The notes under the pieces are model-generated. The model saw only the letters and a list, made by a program, of their open reading frames with translations. It made no database searches and had not been told where the DNA came from. Positions 9,165 to 17,491 of a DNA stretch of 64,000 nt are shown here, piece by piece. The stretch spans positions 62,001 through 126,000 of the forward strand of contig NZ_FOKG01000018.1 in assembly GCF_900111885.1 (NCBI RefSeq), given 5' to 3'. Both the position numbers and the translations under genes were made by a program. Source of the DNA: Amycolatopsis marina. GTDB lineage: Bacteria; Actinomycetota; Actinomycetes; Mycobacteriales; Pseudonocardiaceae. Numbering within the stretch: the first letter of the stretch is position 1; every line of letters starts with the position of its first letter.

Positions 9165-9635
9165 ATGGGGTTCTTCGGCGCGTACGTCTTCGACAAAGCC
9201 GGGTGGCGGCCTCATCGTCCCGGTCAGAAGCCGGATGTCGCGGGGCCGTGGCTCACCGTGGACATCTACGACAGCGACTTCACCACAGTCACCTACAGCC
9301 CGACGGGTCCGGGCAGCGGTGTCGCCTATCTCGGCTTCACCCCACGTGACTACTTCGAGGAGGAGGACGCGTCGCAGCCGACGGACGTCGCGCGCGAGGC
9401 AGCCGGTCTCGCGTTCTGGTGGACGCAGGTCAAGGGTGACACGAGCGAGTCCGAAAGAGCGGAGAAGGAACGGCTGTTCGCCACCTACCTCGCCGACGAC
9501 GAAGAGGTCGATCCCGCAGTGCTCACCGACGACGCCATCGGACAGTTCGAGGACGACGAGATCTTCGTCGAGGTGCGCACCGCCCGCTTCCTCGACGCCC
9601 TCAACCTGCCCGTTCCCGAGGACCTTCCCCACTGA
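9165..9635 (+). CDS. Conserved-looking hypothetical protein, 156 aa
   Basis: The ATG at 9165 has a clear CAGGGAG ribosome site; an upstream in-frame ATG lacks one. The protein is soluble and acidic, starting MGFFGAYVFDKAGWRPHR and containing AYLGFTPRDYFEEED and an acidic tail. No known domain is recognised. It follows the PrmC paralogue closely (43 bp) on the same strand. Confidence 0.7.
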   Translation: MGFFGAYVFDKAGWRPHRPGQKPDVAGPWLTVDIYDSDFTTVTYSPTGPGSGVAYLGFTPRDYFEEEDASQPTDVAREAAGLAFWWTQVKGDTSESERAEKERLFATYLADDEEVDPAVLTDDAIGQFEDDEIFVEVRTARFLDALNLPVPEDLPH

Positions 9636-9675
9636 CCGTCGTTACAGGGGAGTAGGACCAGCGAACGAAGGCCGG

Positions 9676-10532
9676 TCACGGCAGCCGTGCTTCGATGAGC
9701 CAGGCTGCCGAGTCGTAACAGACACCACGGGAACTGTGGTGGTCCGACATGTCGGATCGCAACGCGTCGAGCGCCCGTGCACGCTCATCCTCGTCGAGCC
9801 CGTTCAGCATTCCCCCGAACTGTGCCGAGACGAACTCGCAAGCGTCCTCGACGTCGCGGCCGAAGTACATCGGTTCGCGTAGATCGCGCAGCTGTACATC
9901 GGCGAATCCCGCCGACGTCAGCAGTCCACGGACCACCACAGGATCGCTCAACGACATCGGTCCTGGTGCGTCCGGTCCAGCGGTGGCACCGGACGGCCGC
10001 TGGTGAACGCCGCCCGGAAAGCGGTCAGCCATTCGTTGTGCTGTGGCAGTTGCCAGGACAGCAGCACCAGGCGGGCGGCAGGGCGCATAGCTCGGGCGAT
10101 ATTGGCGAAAGCTGCAGGCGGGTCGCCGAAGAACATCGCACCGTGCCTGCTGATCGCGAGGTCGAAACTTTGCGAGGGAAACGGATGGGTCTGCGCGTCC
10201 GCTTGCCGGAGAGTGACGTTGGAGAGTTGATCGCGCTCGGCCAGCCGACGTGCGAGTTCGAGCATCCGGGAGGACAGGTCGACCCCGAGCGCCCATCCTG
10301 CCGTGGCCCGGCGGGCCGCGTCCCTGGTCGCCTGCCCGTTGCCGCAGCCGATGTCGAGCACGATGTCGGTGGCCCCGATCCGCGCAGCGGCCATGAGGTG
10401 CTCGTGGTACCTGGCTACGCCTTCGTCGATACGGTCGGCACGGTCCGCCCAGAACGTCCCCTGATCGCCGTCCCAGGCGCTCAGTTGCTCCGCATTGTCG
10501 TTCGAGACCGGTACGGCACCGTCAATGGCCAT
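9676..10532 (-). pseudogene. Class I SAM-dependent methyltransferase with a frameshift
   Basis: The N-terminal two thirds contain SAM motif I VLDIGCGNGQATRDAA, motif II VDLSSRMLELARRL and SFDLAISRHGAMFF, typical of UbiE/arsenite-type small-molecule methyltransferases. Translation then stops early, while the overlapping frame continues with DAPGPMSLSDPVVVRGLLTS, the expected C terminus, to 9676. One missing C in the run near 9972-9978 explains it. The ATG at 10532 has a GAAGGG site. Pseudogene or sequencing error. Substrate unknown. Confidence 0.75.
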
Positions 10533-10598
10533 TCGGACCCTTCGGTTCGACGTCGCTGGTTCGACGCGAGCAGGCGATCCTACGCGCACGATCGTCAC

Positions 10599-11171
10599 TC
10601 AGACGTGCTCGGCCACCAGTGCGCGCAGCGCCACGCAGGCCTGCTCACCACTCGGTAGTGAATCGGGAGCCACAAGTGACTGCACCACAAAGCCGACCAC
10701 CAACGAATGGATGACCGCGCCGACGGTATCGGCGGTCGCCACATCGATGTCATCGACGTCCCGGGCGAGCAACATGGCGGCCAGTTCGGCTCGAGCGATC
10801 CGGGTGGCGTCACGCAGGGCGTCGCGAATGTCATCAGCGAAATCAGCTTGGGCATAGGCCTGCACGCTGGCCACGACGAGCTCCCGGTGCGGGGCAAGCG
10901 ACGTGAAAAGCTTCTCGAGAGCAATCTGCAGTCGCTGGGCCGGAGCCGCCCCGGCCGCGGCCCGCACCGACGCGGCGATTATGTCGCCCCACTCATCCTG
11001 CGCCTGCAGCGCGGCGAGGTTCATCAACGCGTCCTTGGAGCCGAAGTGATAGCCGATCGAGGCCAGATGCGATCCCGACGCCGCAGCGATGTCGCGTGCG
11101 GTCGTGCGGTGGTATCCCTTCTCGACCAGGCATTTTCGTGCACCGGCCAATAGGTCGTCGCGTTGACTCAC
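10599..11171 (-). CDS. TetR-family regulator divergent from desaturase 2
   Basis: A 190-residue TetR protein: helix-turn-helix at about residues 20-48 with TARDIAAASGSHLASIGYHF followed by SKDALM, then a helical ligand domain. The GTG start at 11171 lies 22 bases from the first of two identical palindromes in the gap to the divergent desaturase. By position it very likely controls that desaturase and itself; in related systems acyl-CoA acts as ligand, which is inference here. Confidence 0.9.
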   Translation of the reverse strand: MSQRDDLLAGARKCLVEKGYHRTTARDIAAASGSHLASIGYHFGSKDALMNLAALQAQDEWGDIIAASVRAAAGAAPAQRLQIALEKLFTSLAPHRELVVASVQAYAQADFADDIRDALRDATRIARAELAAMLLARDVDDIDVATADTVGAVIHSLVVGFVVQSLVAPDSLPSGEQACVALRALVAEHV

Positions 11172-11192
11172 GCAGCCGACACTAGCACTTTG

Positions 11193-11233
11193 ACGTACGT
11201 ACGCCTTGCGGAGTGGATTTGAACGTACGTACG
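11193..11233. promoter_or_regulatory. Twin palindromic operators between TetR and desaturase 2
   Basis: The palindrome CGTACGTACG occurs at 11194-11203 and again at 11224-11233, exactly 30 bp apart, about three helical turns, between divergent TetR and desaturase genes. Each copy is preceded by a matching A. Their symmetry, repetition and placement fit a TetR dimer-pair operator; the second copy abuts the desaturase ribosome-site region. Confidence 0.75.
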
Positions 11234-11242
11234 ATCAAGCCC

Positions 11243-12223
11243 ATGGCGACCAACTCTTCCCCTCCTGCCACCACTTCCGAGGGAAAACCGCCCACCAAGG
11301 GCACGAAGCCCATCGTCTCGGGCAGGCGCAACCCCACGGCGCAGTTCTCCGTCTACATCGGCCTGCTCGTCCCGATGCTCGCGCTAATCACAGCGGTACC
11401 CTTGGCTTGGGGATGGGGACTGAGCTGGATCGATATCGGTTTGTTCCTGGTCTTCTACGGGATCAGCGGGCTTGGTATCACGGTTGCCTACCACAGGCAC
11501 TTCACACACGGCTCGTTCAAAGCGAAACCGTGGTTGCGGGCGGCGCTCGCGATCGCAGGCAGCACCGCGCTGCAGGGGCCAGTGACCGTGTGGGTGGCCG
11601 ATCATCGACGGCACCACGCGTTCGCGGACCGGCTTGGGGACCCACACTCGCCGTGGCTATTCGGCACCACACCATGGGCCATCGCCAAGGGGTTCTGGCA
11701 CGCGCACATGGGCTGGAACTTCTCGCGGGACGTCAGCAACATCGATCGGTTCGCGCCAGACCTGGTCAAAGACCCGCTCATCAGCAGAATCGACCGACTG
11801 TTCTTGCTGTGGACCCTGCTCAGCTTCGCCGTTCCCGCTCTGCTCGGTGGCTTGATCACCTGGTCACTGTGGGGCGCGGTCACCGCGTTCTTCTGGGCCG
11901 GACTGGTGCGCGTTTGCGTACTGCATCACGTGACCTGGTCGGTGAACTCGATCTGCCACATGCTCGGGACGCGGCCATTCACCACCAGAGACAAGTCCGC
12001 GAACTTCTGGCCGCTGGCGATCGTCTCGTTCGGCGAATCATGGCACAACTTGCACCACGCCGACCCGACCAGCGCCCGGCACGGCGTGCAACGCGGTCAG
12101 ATTGACATCTCCGCGCGCGTGATCTGGCTGTTCGAGAAGCTCGGCTGGGCCTACGACGTGCGCTGGCCGCCCCGCCGACGGCTCAACCGCCTCGCCGATC
12201 GGACCAGTACCGCCCGAGGGTGA
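11243..12223 (+). CDS. Membrane fatty acyl-CoA desaturase (delta-9 type), copy 2
   Basis: A di-iron desaturase of 326 residues from the ATG at 11243 (an upstream ATG-like frame overlaps the operator and is unlikely). Histidine boxes HRHFTH, HRRHH and HNLHH occur in family order, with the signature HHVTWSVNSICHMLGTRPF shared almost exactly with copy 1. Four transmembrane helices are expected. It introduces cis double bonds into acyl chains. Divergent TetR and twin palindromes indicate regulated expression. A hairpin overlaps the stop codon. Confidence 0.92.
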   Translation: MATNSSPPATTSEGKPPTKGTKPIVSGRRNPTAQFSVYIGLLVPMLALITAVPLAWGWGLSWIDIGLFLVFYGISGLGITVAYHRHFTHGSFKAKPWLRAALAIAGSTALQGPVTVWVADHRRHHAFADRLGDPHSPWLFGTTPWAIAKGFWHAHMGWNFSRDVSNIDRFAPDLVKDPLISRIDRLFLLWTLLSFAVPALLGGLITWSLWGAVTAFFWAGLVRVCVLHHVTWSVNSICHMLGTRPFTTRDKSANFWPLAIVSFGESWHNLHHADPTSARHGVQRGQIDISARVIWLFEKLGWAYDVRWPPRRRLNRLADRTSTARG

Positions 12224-12248
12224 GGGCTCGGACGCCGGAGCCCTCACC
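12219..12248 (+). terminator. Terminator of desaturase 2
   Basis: GGTGAGGGCTC and GAGCCCTCACC form an 11-bp perfect stem with an 8-base loop. The left arm includes the desaturase stop codon. Confidence 0.7.
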
Positions 12249-12300
12249 GACCACGAAACCCTGTCCAACATGACGGGGCCCGAGAACCCGGAGGAGAGTC

Positions 12301-12969
12301 ATGACGAACCATCGGATCAGGATCCGCCGACCGGAGCGGGCCGAACTACCGGCGGTCGCCGAGGCCTACACGGCGGCCAACCTGCACGACCCGGTCCTGA
12401 GCTGGGTGATCGACGACGAGGACGCACGGCGACGGCTCGCAGTCGACACCGGGCCGGAGGTGACGATGCCCTACCTGGAAAGCATTCTCCTCTCGGGAGC
12501 GCTGGTGATCGCCGAGGAGAAGACCGGAGTTGTGGCCGGGATCTCGATCTGGGAGCGGATCGACTATTCGCAGGGAACCGGCACATCGACCCTGCAGGAC
12601 CCGGAGGGCGCCCAGTTCATCGAGCACACCTACGGCGAGTTCGCCGACCGGATGAAACTCCTGATCGAGCTCACCGGACAGCGCCGTCCGCAGGCAGGCA
12701 CGTACTGGTACCTGTCGAACGTCGTGGTCGACCCGGACCGGCGTGGACAGGGCATCGGTGGCGCCATGCTCCGCGAGCAATTGGGGCAACTGGACGCGGA
12801 ACGCGTGCCGGCCTACCTGGAAGCCAGTTCGCCACGGAACCGGAGGCTGTACGAGCGAGTCGGGTTCACCGACGTGGGCGACCCAATCGAGCTTCCCGAC
12901 GGTCCACGGCTGCAACCGATGTGGCGGCCCGCGAGCGCCGAGGTGGCCCGGTCACCCTGGACCGGGTAG
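12301..12969 (+). CDS. GNAT-family acetyltransferase
   Basis: A 222-residue GNAT protein. The acetyl-CoA loop is VVVDPDRRGQGIGGAML (R-G-Q-G-I-G), followed by LEASSPRNRRLYERVGF, the classic C-terminal strand and helix. It transfers acetyl from acetyl-CoA to an amine. The start has a GGAGAG site. Acceptor unknown; no partner gene suggests one. Confidence 0.85.
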   Translation: MTNHRIRIRRPERAELPAVAEAYTAANLHDPVLSWVIDDEDARRRLAVDTGPEVTMPYLESILLSGALVIAEEKTGVVAGISIWERIDYSQGTGTSTLQDPEGAQFIEHTYGEFADRMKLLIELTGQRRPQAGTYWYLSNVVVDPDRRGQGIGGAMLREQLGQLDAERVPAYLEASSPRNRRLYERVGFTDVGDPIELPDGPRLQPMWRPASAEVARSPWTG

Positions 12970-12972
12970 CGG

Positions 12973-13008
12973 CCCCTATCGCACTTTCCCGGGAAAGTGC
13001 GATAGGGG
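12973..13008. terminator. 36-bp perfect palindrome between convergent genes
   Basis: CCCCTATCGCACTTTCCC is followed directly by its exact reverse complement. It lies three bases after the GNAT stop and 15 before the stop of the convergent SnoaL gene, so it can terminate both. Confidence 0.85.
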
Positions 13009-13022
13009 GAGTGCGGATGGAA

Positions 13023-13448
13023 TCAGCGGCTCACCGCGGTTTCCTGATCCACATGCGACAGTTTCTCGGGGTTGCGCACGTAGTAGAGCCCGGCGACCAG
13101 GCCCTGCTCGACCTGCACCGCCATGACACCGTCGATCTCCCCGTTGATCCGGACGATCAGCGCAGGCGAGCCGTTGACCTGCACCGGCTCGACCGACATC
13201 GCGGTGCCGACCCTGGTCAGGCCGGCGGCCAGCAGGCGGGCCACCTTGTCGGCGCCCACGACGGGACGCGGCACGGCCCGCTTGACCCCGCCACCGTCGC
13301 TCAGGACGACGACCTCCGGCGCGAGGATGTCGAGCAGACCCTGCAGGTCGCCCGTCTCAACCGCCCGCTGGAACGCCGCGAGCGCGACCCGGGTCTCGGC
13401 AGGGGAGACCACGTCCCGGAGGACGTCGGCGAGGTTGTGGGGAGCCAT
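13023..13448 (-). CDS. Stand-alone SnoaL-like domain of the ECF41 sigma-factor C-terminal type
   Basis: A 141-residue protein resembling the C-terminal regulatory domain of ECF41 (SigJ-like) sigma factors: FQRAVETGDLQGLLDILAPE, VVLSDGGGVKRAVPRPVVGA, and YYVRNPEKLSHV near the end. In ECF41 proteins this NTF2-like domain is fused after sigma regions 2 and 4 and modulates their activity. Here no sigma regions precede it in any frame, so it is either a free domain or the survivor of a truncated sigma gene. It is not an enzyme I can name. Confidence 0.7.
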   Translation of the reverse strand: MAPHNLADVLRDVVSPAETRVALAAFQRAVETGDLQGLLDILAPEVVVLSDGGGVKRAVPRPVVGADKVARLLAAGLTRVGTAMSVEPVQVNGSPALIVRINGEIDGVMAVQVEQGLVAGLYYVRNPEKLSHVDQETAVSR

Positions 13449-13824
13449 CTGAGACGGGGCAACTCGGCCGGCAGACAGGATTCATCTTCACCGAGGCAAG
13501 ACACCCGAGGGAGTGGCCCCCGCCTGACGATACCGTCTACTTAACATAATGTAGCTTATCGGCGTTTTCGTGACCTGCGATAACGGCGGCACGGATGCCA
13601 GCTCCGGCCTGCGCCTCACCAGCTCGCCTTCTGGCCGTTCACACACTGCGGGACAAACCATCCGGCGCCAGATCTCCTCCCGCCACCCAGTGCACAACTC
13701 CGCCGTCGCCTTAACCGGCGCGGTAACCGCGGGCTCAGGGAGTCGCGGACCCCACTTCCCTGTCCCAGCCACCCTGCCCCAATACGTCACCGTGACGTTT
13801 CGCGGCAGGGTGGCTGGACGTTTG
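13449..13824. other. 375-bp intergenic region ending in a nested hairpin
   Basis: No supported gene. AT-richer patch at about 13540-13565 could be promoter sequence for the SnoaL gene. At 13765-13817 a 14-bp outer stem (CCAGCCACCCTGCC with its complement) encloses an inner perfect stem ACGTCAC/GTGACGT. It ends 8 bases from the stop of the minus-strand zinc-ribbon gene and probably terminates it. Confidence 0.6.
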
Positions 13825-14238
13825 TCAGCGTAGTTGTTCGAGGTCGTGAGCCGCGGCTGCCAGTTCGGTGGCCATTCGCCGGAGTTCGCGGGCGTCCGCA
13901 CCGTCGTCGGCTGCGGTAACCACGTCCTCCGCGGCACACCTCAGTTGGAACAACCGGTCCTGCAAAGTCGCGATCTCCGTGTCGGACAGCACGACAGAAT
14001 CCTCGGGCAGGCCGCTGCGCTGGACCGCGCTCCTGCGCTCATACGCCCGCTGCCTGCAGGACTGTCCACAGTAACGACGACGCCTGCCGACACTTCCACG
14101 TTGCTCCAGTCGCCGACCGCACCACCCGCAGTGCCGGAACGCGTTGCGCCGCGCCTCAGCTGTTGCGTCACGTGACGATTCGACGTGCTCCGCGACCTCA
14201 CTCACCCGCCAGACCCTAGCTGGCCATTCGCTGCTCAT
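13825..14238 (-). CDS. Putative zinc-ribbon protein, hypothetical
   Basis: A 137-residue protein with the Cys pattern CGWCGRRLEQ...RRYCGQSCRQRAYERR at about residues 37-67, consistent with a small zinc-binding module rich in Arg, followed by a helical acidic C terminus with coiled-coil character (LQDRLFQLRCAAEDVV). It could bind nucleic acid, but no function is known to me. The ATG at 14238 is preferred over longer frames because it clears the divergent GDPD gene's start region. Confidence 0.7.
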   Translation of the reverse strand: MSSEWPARVWRVSEVAEHVESSRDATAEARRNAFRHCGWCGRRLEQRGSVGRRRRYCGQSCRQRAYERRSAVQRSGLPEDSVVLSDTEIATLQDRLFQLRCAAEDVVTAADDGADARELRRMATELAAAAHDLEQLR

Positions 14239-14271
14239 GCCGAGGCCACGCCGAGCGGGCACACTGGAAGG

Positions 14272-15057
14272 GTGCAACCCCAGCATCCGTATCTCGCCAC
14301 ACCTGGCCCCCGCGCCTTCGCCCATCGCGGGTGGCATCTCGGTGAGCTCGCCGAGCTGGAGAACTCCCTGCCTGCCTTCCAACGGGCGGTCGCCGAGGGC
14401 TACCACTACCTCGAGACCGACGTGCACGCCACCGCCGACGGGGTCCTGGTGGCACTCCACGACGTCTCACTCGATCGCACCACCGACCGGACCGGACCTG
14501 TCGCCGGGCAGCGCTGGGCCGAAGTCCGCCGGGCGAAGATCGGCGGAAAGGTCGAGCTGTCGCGGCTGGAGGACCTGTTGGAGGAACTCCCCTCGGCGTT
14601 CTTCAACGTGGACGTGAAGTCCGCCGCGGCCGTCGAGCCGTTCCTCGAGGTGCTCGCGCGCACCGGAACCTATAATCGCGTCGCGGCGGCGTCGTTCTCC
14701 GATGCCAGACTGGCCCGGCTCCGCCGGCTCGCGGGCCCGCGACTGCTCACGGCGATGGGCCCGAGGTCCGTGGCCGCGCTCTGGGCGCACGGATACGCGC
14801 CGTTCCTGAGGCTGGGCACGTTCTGCCGGGGCGCGATGGCGCAGGTGCCGATCAGGCAGGGGGCGATGACCATCGTGCACCGTGGCTTCCTGCGCGCGGC
14901 GCAGCTCGCCGGCGCGGAGGTGCACACCTGGACCGTGGACGATCGGGCCGAGATGTGCGACCTGCTCGATCTCGGCGTGCACGGCATCGTCACGGATCGC
15001 CCCGATGTGCTCCGCGAGGTGCTGTTGGAACGCGGCGCCTGGCACACCGCCGCATGA
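14272..15057 (+). CDS. Glycerophosphodiester phosphodiesterase
   Basis: A 261-residue GDPD-family TIM-barrel enzyme. Key residues are visible: AHRGWH (His18 and Arg19), ENSLPAF, ETDVH (Glu48 and Asp50) and ALHD (His63), which bind the metal and substrate. It hydrolyses glycerophosphodiesters to glycerol-3-phosphate and alcohol. No signal peptide, so cytoplasmic. GTG start at 14272 with GGAAGG ribosome site; the gap to the divergent zinc-ribbon gene is 33 bp. Confidence 0.9.
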   Translation: MQPQHPYLATPGPRAFAHRGWHLGELAELENSLPAFQRAVAEGYHYLETDVHATADGVLVALHDVSLDRTTDRTGPVAGQRWAEVRRAKIGGKVELSRLEDLLEELPSAFFNVDVKSAAAVEPFLEVLARTGTYNRVAAASFSDARLARLRRLAGPRLLTAMGPRSVAALWAHGYAPFLRLGTFCRGAMAQVPIRQGAMTIVHRGFLRAAQLAGAEVHTWTVDDRAEMCDLLDLGVHGIVTDRPDVLREVLLERGAWHTAA

Positions 15058-15071
15058 CCGCCGTTCGGCGG

Positions 15072-15737
15072 CTACCGGGGAGGCTTTCCGTCCCACGCCG
15101 CCTTCCAGGTCTTCGGGCCGAGACGTCCTGAGTCCCTGATCCCGTTGGCGCGCTGCAGTTCCAGCACCGCCACCTTCGTCTTCGCGTAGTAGCAGCCGGT
15201 GCCGCTGAAGCCGTAGCCGAACTCGTTCATCCGAAGCTGGAACACCCGGAGCGCGGGTGCGCAGTCGCCGTGGACGTACACCACTCCCGGCCACGCCGGT
15301 GCGACGGTCGGATCGGCCGGTGCTCCGTTCCCCATGTAGGCCGACTCGCGGTAACTCGGCTTACGCTTGCTCCGGGCGTCACTGTCGCCGCGCAGGCCCA
15401 GCATGCCCGCGCACTCCCACGGTTGCCAGCCGCGCATCCGGTAGAGGTACAGCGCGCGGTAGTCCTGCTCCCGCGGACTCGCCTGGTCCGGTCTCCCCTC
15501 TCCGCCGACACTGCGCCAGGTGGGCAGATCGAACTGGTATGCGCCGTAGAAGCCACTTCCGGTGTTGACGTGGTAGCGGCCGCTCGACTCGCACATGCGC
15601 AGCTTCGCCCACGTTGCGGCGCTGGGGTCGGCCGAGGCGGGAAGCGCCGTCGCGAACTGAACACCCGCCACGGCCACCCCGACGAGCACGGCTCGCACGA
15701 GGAACCGGAGAACGTGGGCCCGCCGCGGTGTCGTCAT
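15072..15737 (-). CDS. Secreted resuscitation-promoting-factor-like protein with C-terminal peptidoglycan-binding domain
   Basis: A 221-residue exported protein. An Arg-containing start, hydrophobic stretch and ALPASA/DPSA cleavage site near residue 36 give a signal peptide. The Rpf lysozyme-like domain follows at once: WAKLRMCESSGRYHVNTGSG with catalytic Glu50, then FYGAYQFDLPTWRSVGG. The C terminus (RVFQLRMNEFGYGF, KVAVLELQRANG) resembles a peptidoglycan-binding domain. It should cleave cell-wall peptidoglycan, with roles in growth and resuscitation in related actinobacteria. Convergent with GDPD. Confidence 0.88.
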   Translation of the reverse strand: MTTPRRAHVLRFLVRAVLVGVAVAGVQFATALPASADPSAATWAKLRMCESSGRYHVNTGSGFYGAYQFDLPTWRSVGGEGRPDQASPREQDYRALYLYRMRGWQPWECAGMLGLRGDSDARSKRKPSYRESAYMGNGAPADPTVAPAWPGVVYVHGDCAPALRVFQLRMNEFGYGFSGTGCYYAKTKVAVLELQRANGIRDSGRLGPKTWKAAWDGKPPR

Positions 15738-15921
15738 GACTGAACAGTAAGAAACAACCTCACCAGCCACAACAGAACCAGGCAAAACACCCGCATCACC
15801 CCCCGCACGGGTGGTTCGCCATGTTGGCGACATTCGCGGAAGTCGGCGGTGCGCTCCCCTCTCCCCTGACGGGCAAGTAGTCTCCGCTCTGGCCAGACGT
15901 CACGAGTTGCAGGAGCTTGGC

Positions 15922-17346
15922 ATGACCACCATCCCGTCCGGCCCGGCTCCCGCGGCTGACGCCAGGCAGCGCAAGCGCGAGCAACGCGGCTGGTACTTCT
16001 ACGACTGGGCCAATTCGACCTTCTTCACCTCTGTCATCACCGTGTTTGGTGCGCTGTACATGGGGTCGGTGGCGGCCGACGACGCACGGACCGATCTCAC
16101 CCGCAACGGCCCGATACCCTGTGTCGACGATCTCGGGCGCGACAGCACCCTGCAGAACTGCGACATCGGTCTTTTCGGACTGACCTTCCCCGCGGGCTCG
16201 CTGTGGGGGTACCTGCTCGCCGCGGCGACGATCGTCCAGGTCCTCGTGCTGCCTGTGACCGGAGCCATCGCCGACCGCAGCCAGAGCAAGAAGAAGATCC
16301 TCGGCGGCTTCGCGTTCCTCGGTGCCGCGTCGTCGGCGTTGCTGTTCTTCGTGGCGGACGGCAACTGGGAGCTGGGCGTCGTCCTGTACATGCTCGGCAA
16401 CATCGGTTATGGCGCCTCGATCGTCGTGTACTACTCGTTCCTTCCCGACATCGCGACGCCGGACGAGCGGGATGCGGTCTCCTCGCGCGGGTGGGCGTTC
16501 GGGTACCTCGGCGGCGGTGTCGCGCTGGCCCTGCAACTGGCGTTCTACCTCGGCAGGGACGCGTTCGGCGTCAGCGAGTCGACGGCGGTCCGGATCTGTT
16601 TCCTCACCTCCGGGATCTGGTGGGCGGCGTTCACGCTGATCCCGTTGCGGAGGTTGCAGGAGCACCAGGAGCCACACGGCAGGGAGCAGGGTGTCTCGGT
16701 GCTGCGGGCAGGCTTCACCGAACTACGGGACACCGTGAAGGCGGCCAGGGCGTTCCCGCTGACGCTGGCCTTTCTCGGCGCCTACCTGGTGTACACCGAC
16801 GGGATCTCGACGGTGGTGACCGTGTCGGCGCAGTACGGCAAGGAGGAGCTGAAGTTCGCCGACGAGGTGCTGATCGCGACAATCCTGGTGATCCAGTTCG
16901 TGGCCTATTTCGGCGGCGTCGCCCACGGCATGATCGCGCGGCGGTTCGGCGCGAAGAAGACGATCCTCGGCAGTCTCAGCGTGTGGATCCTGGTGATCGG
17001 GGCCGCGTTCTTCGTCCAGGCGGGCCAGCAGTTCCAGTTCTACGCGGTGGCCGTGGGGATCGGGCTGGTGCTCGGTGGCACCAACGCCCTGTCGCGGTCG
17101 CTCTACAGTCAGATGATCCCGGCGGGCAAGGAGGCGCAGTACTACTCGCTCTACGAGATCGGCGAGCGGGGAACGTCGTGGATGGGCCCGCTGTTGTTCG
17201 CCGCCGTCGGGCAGGCCACCGGCTCCTTCCGGTACGCGATCATCGCGCTGACGGTCTTTTTCGTGATTGGCCTCGTGCTGGTGGCTCTGGTTCCGGTGCG
17301 CCGCGCCATCGCCGCGGCGGGCAACCGGGAGCCGACGGTGATCTGA
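15922..17346 (+). CDS. Atg22-like MFS transporter
   Basis: A 474-residue protein with about 12 transmembrane segments. It has the Atg22/UMF1 family start RGWYFYDWANSTFFTSVI, GAIADRSQSKKK after helix 2, a short periplasmic-type insert with two Cys at about residues 70-90, and a C-half GTNALSRSLYSQMIPAGKE. The family exports amino acids or other small molecules; substrate here is unknown. ATG at 15922 is the first good start. Confidence 0.85.
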   Translation: MTTIPSGPAPAADARQRKREQRGWYFYDWANSTFFTSVITVFGALYMGSVAADDARTDLTRNGPIPCVDDLGRDSTLQNCDIGLFGLTFPAGSLWGYLLAAATIVQVLVLPVTGAIADRSQSKKKILGGFAFLGAASSALLFFVADGNWELGVVLYMLGNIGYGASIVVYYSFLPDIATPDERDAVSSRGWAFGYLGGGVALALQLAFYLGRDAFGVSESTAVRICFLTSGIWWAAFTLIPLRRLQEHQEPHGREQGVSVLRAGFTELRDTVKAARAFPLTLAFLGAYLVYTDGISTVVTVSAQYGKEELKFADEVLIATILVIQFVAYFGGVAHGMIARRFGAKKTILGSLSVWILVIGAAFFVQAGQQFQFYAVAVGIGLVLGGTNALSRSLYSQMIPAGKEAQYYSLYEIGERGTSWMGPLLFAAVGQATGSFRYAIIALTVFFVIGLVLVALVPVRRAIAAAGNREPTVI

Positions 17347-17491
17347 CAGTGCGTCCGCGAACCGAGCTGGCCCGCGGAGTCGATCATGTCGCGCGTTTCA
17401 GACTGGCCCTGACTCGTACCCGATGCGGTACGGAGGGTTCACTGCCCGTACTCCCAACCGCGCGGACGCTCGCCCGATAGGGTGCCTCGTC

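Noticed and set aside
13488-13937. 149-aa minus frame upstream of the SnoaL gene as a possible lost sigma domain
   Set aside because: It contains no sigma region 2 or 4 motif and overlaps a palindromic noncoding stretch.
15738-15921. Possible c-di-AMP (ydaO-type) riboswitch ahead of the Rpf-like gene
   Set aside because: Such riboswitches often precede rpf genes in actinobacteria, but the 184-bp gap shows neither its conserved blocks nor enough room beside the divergent promoter.
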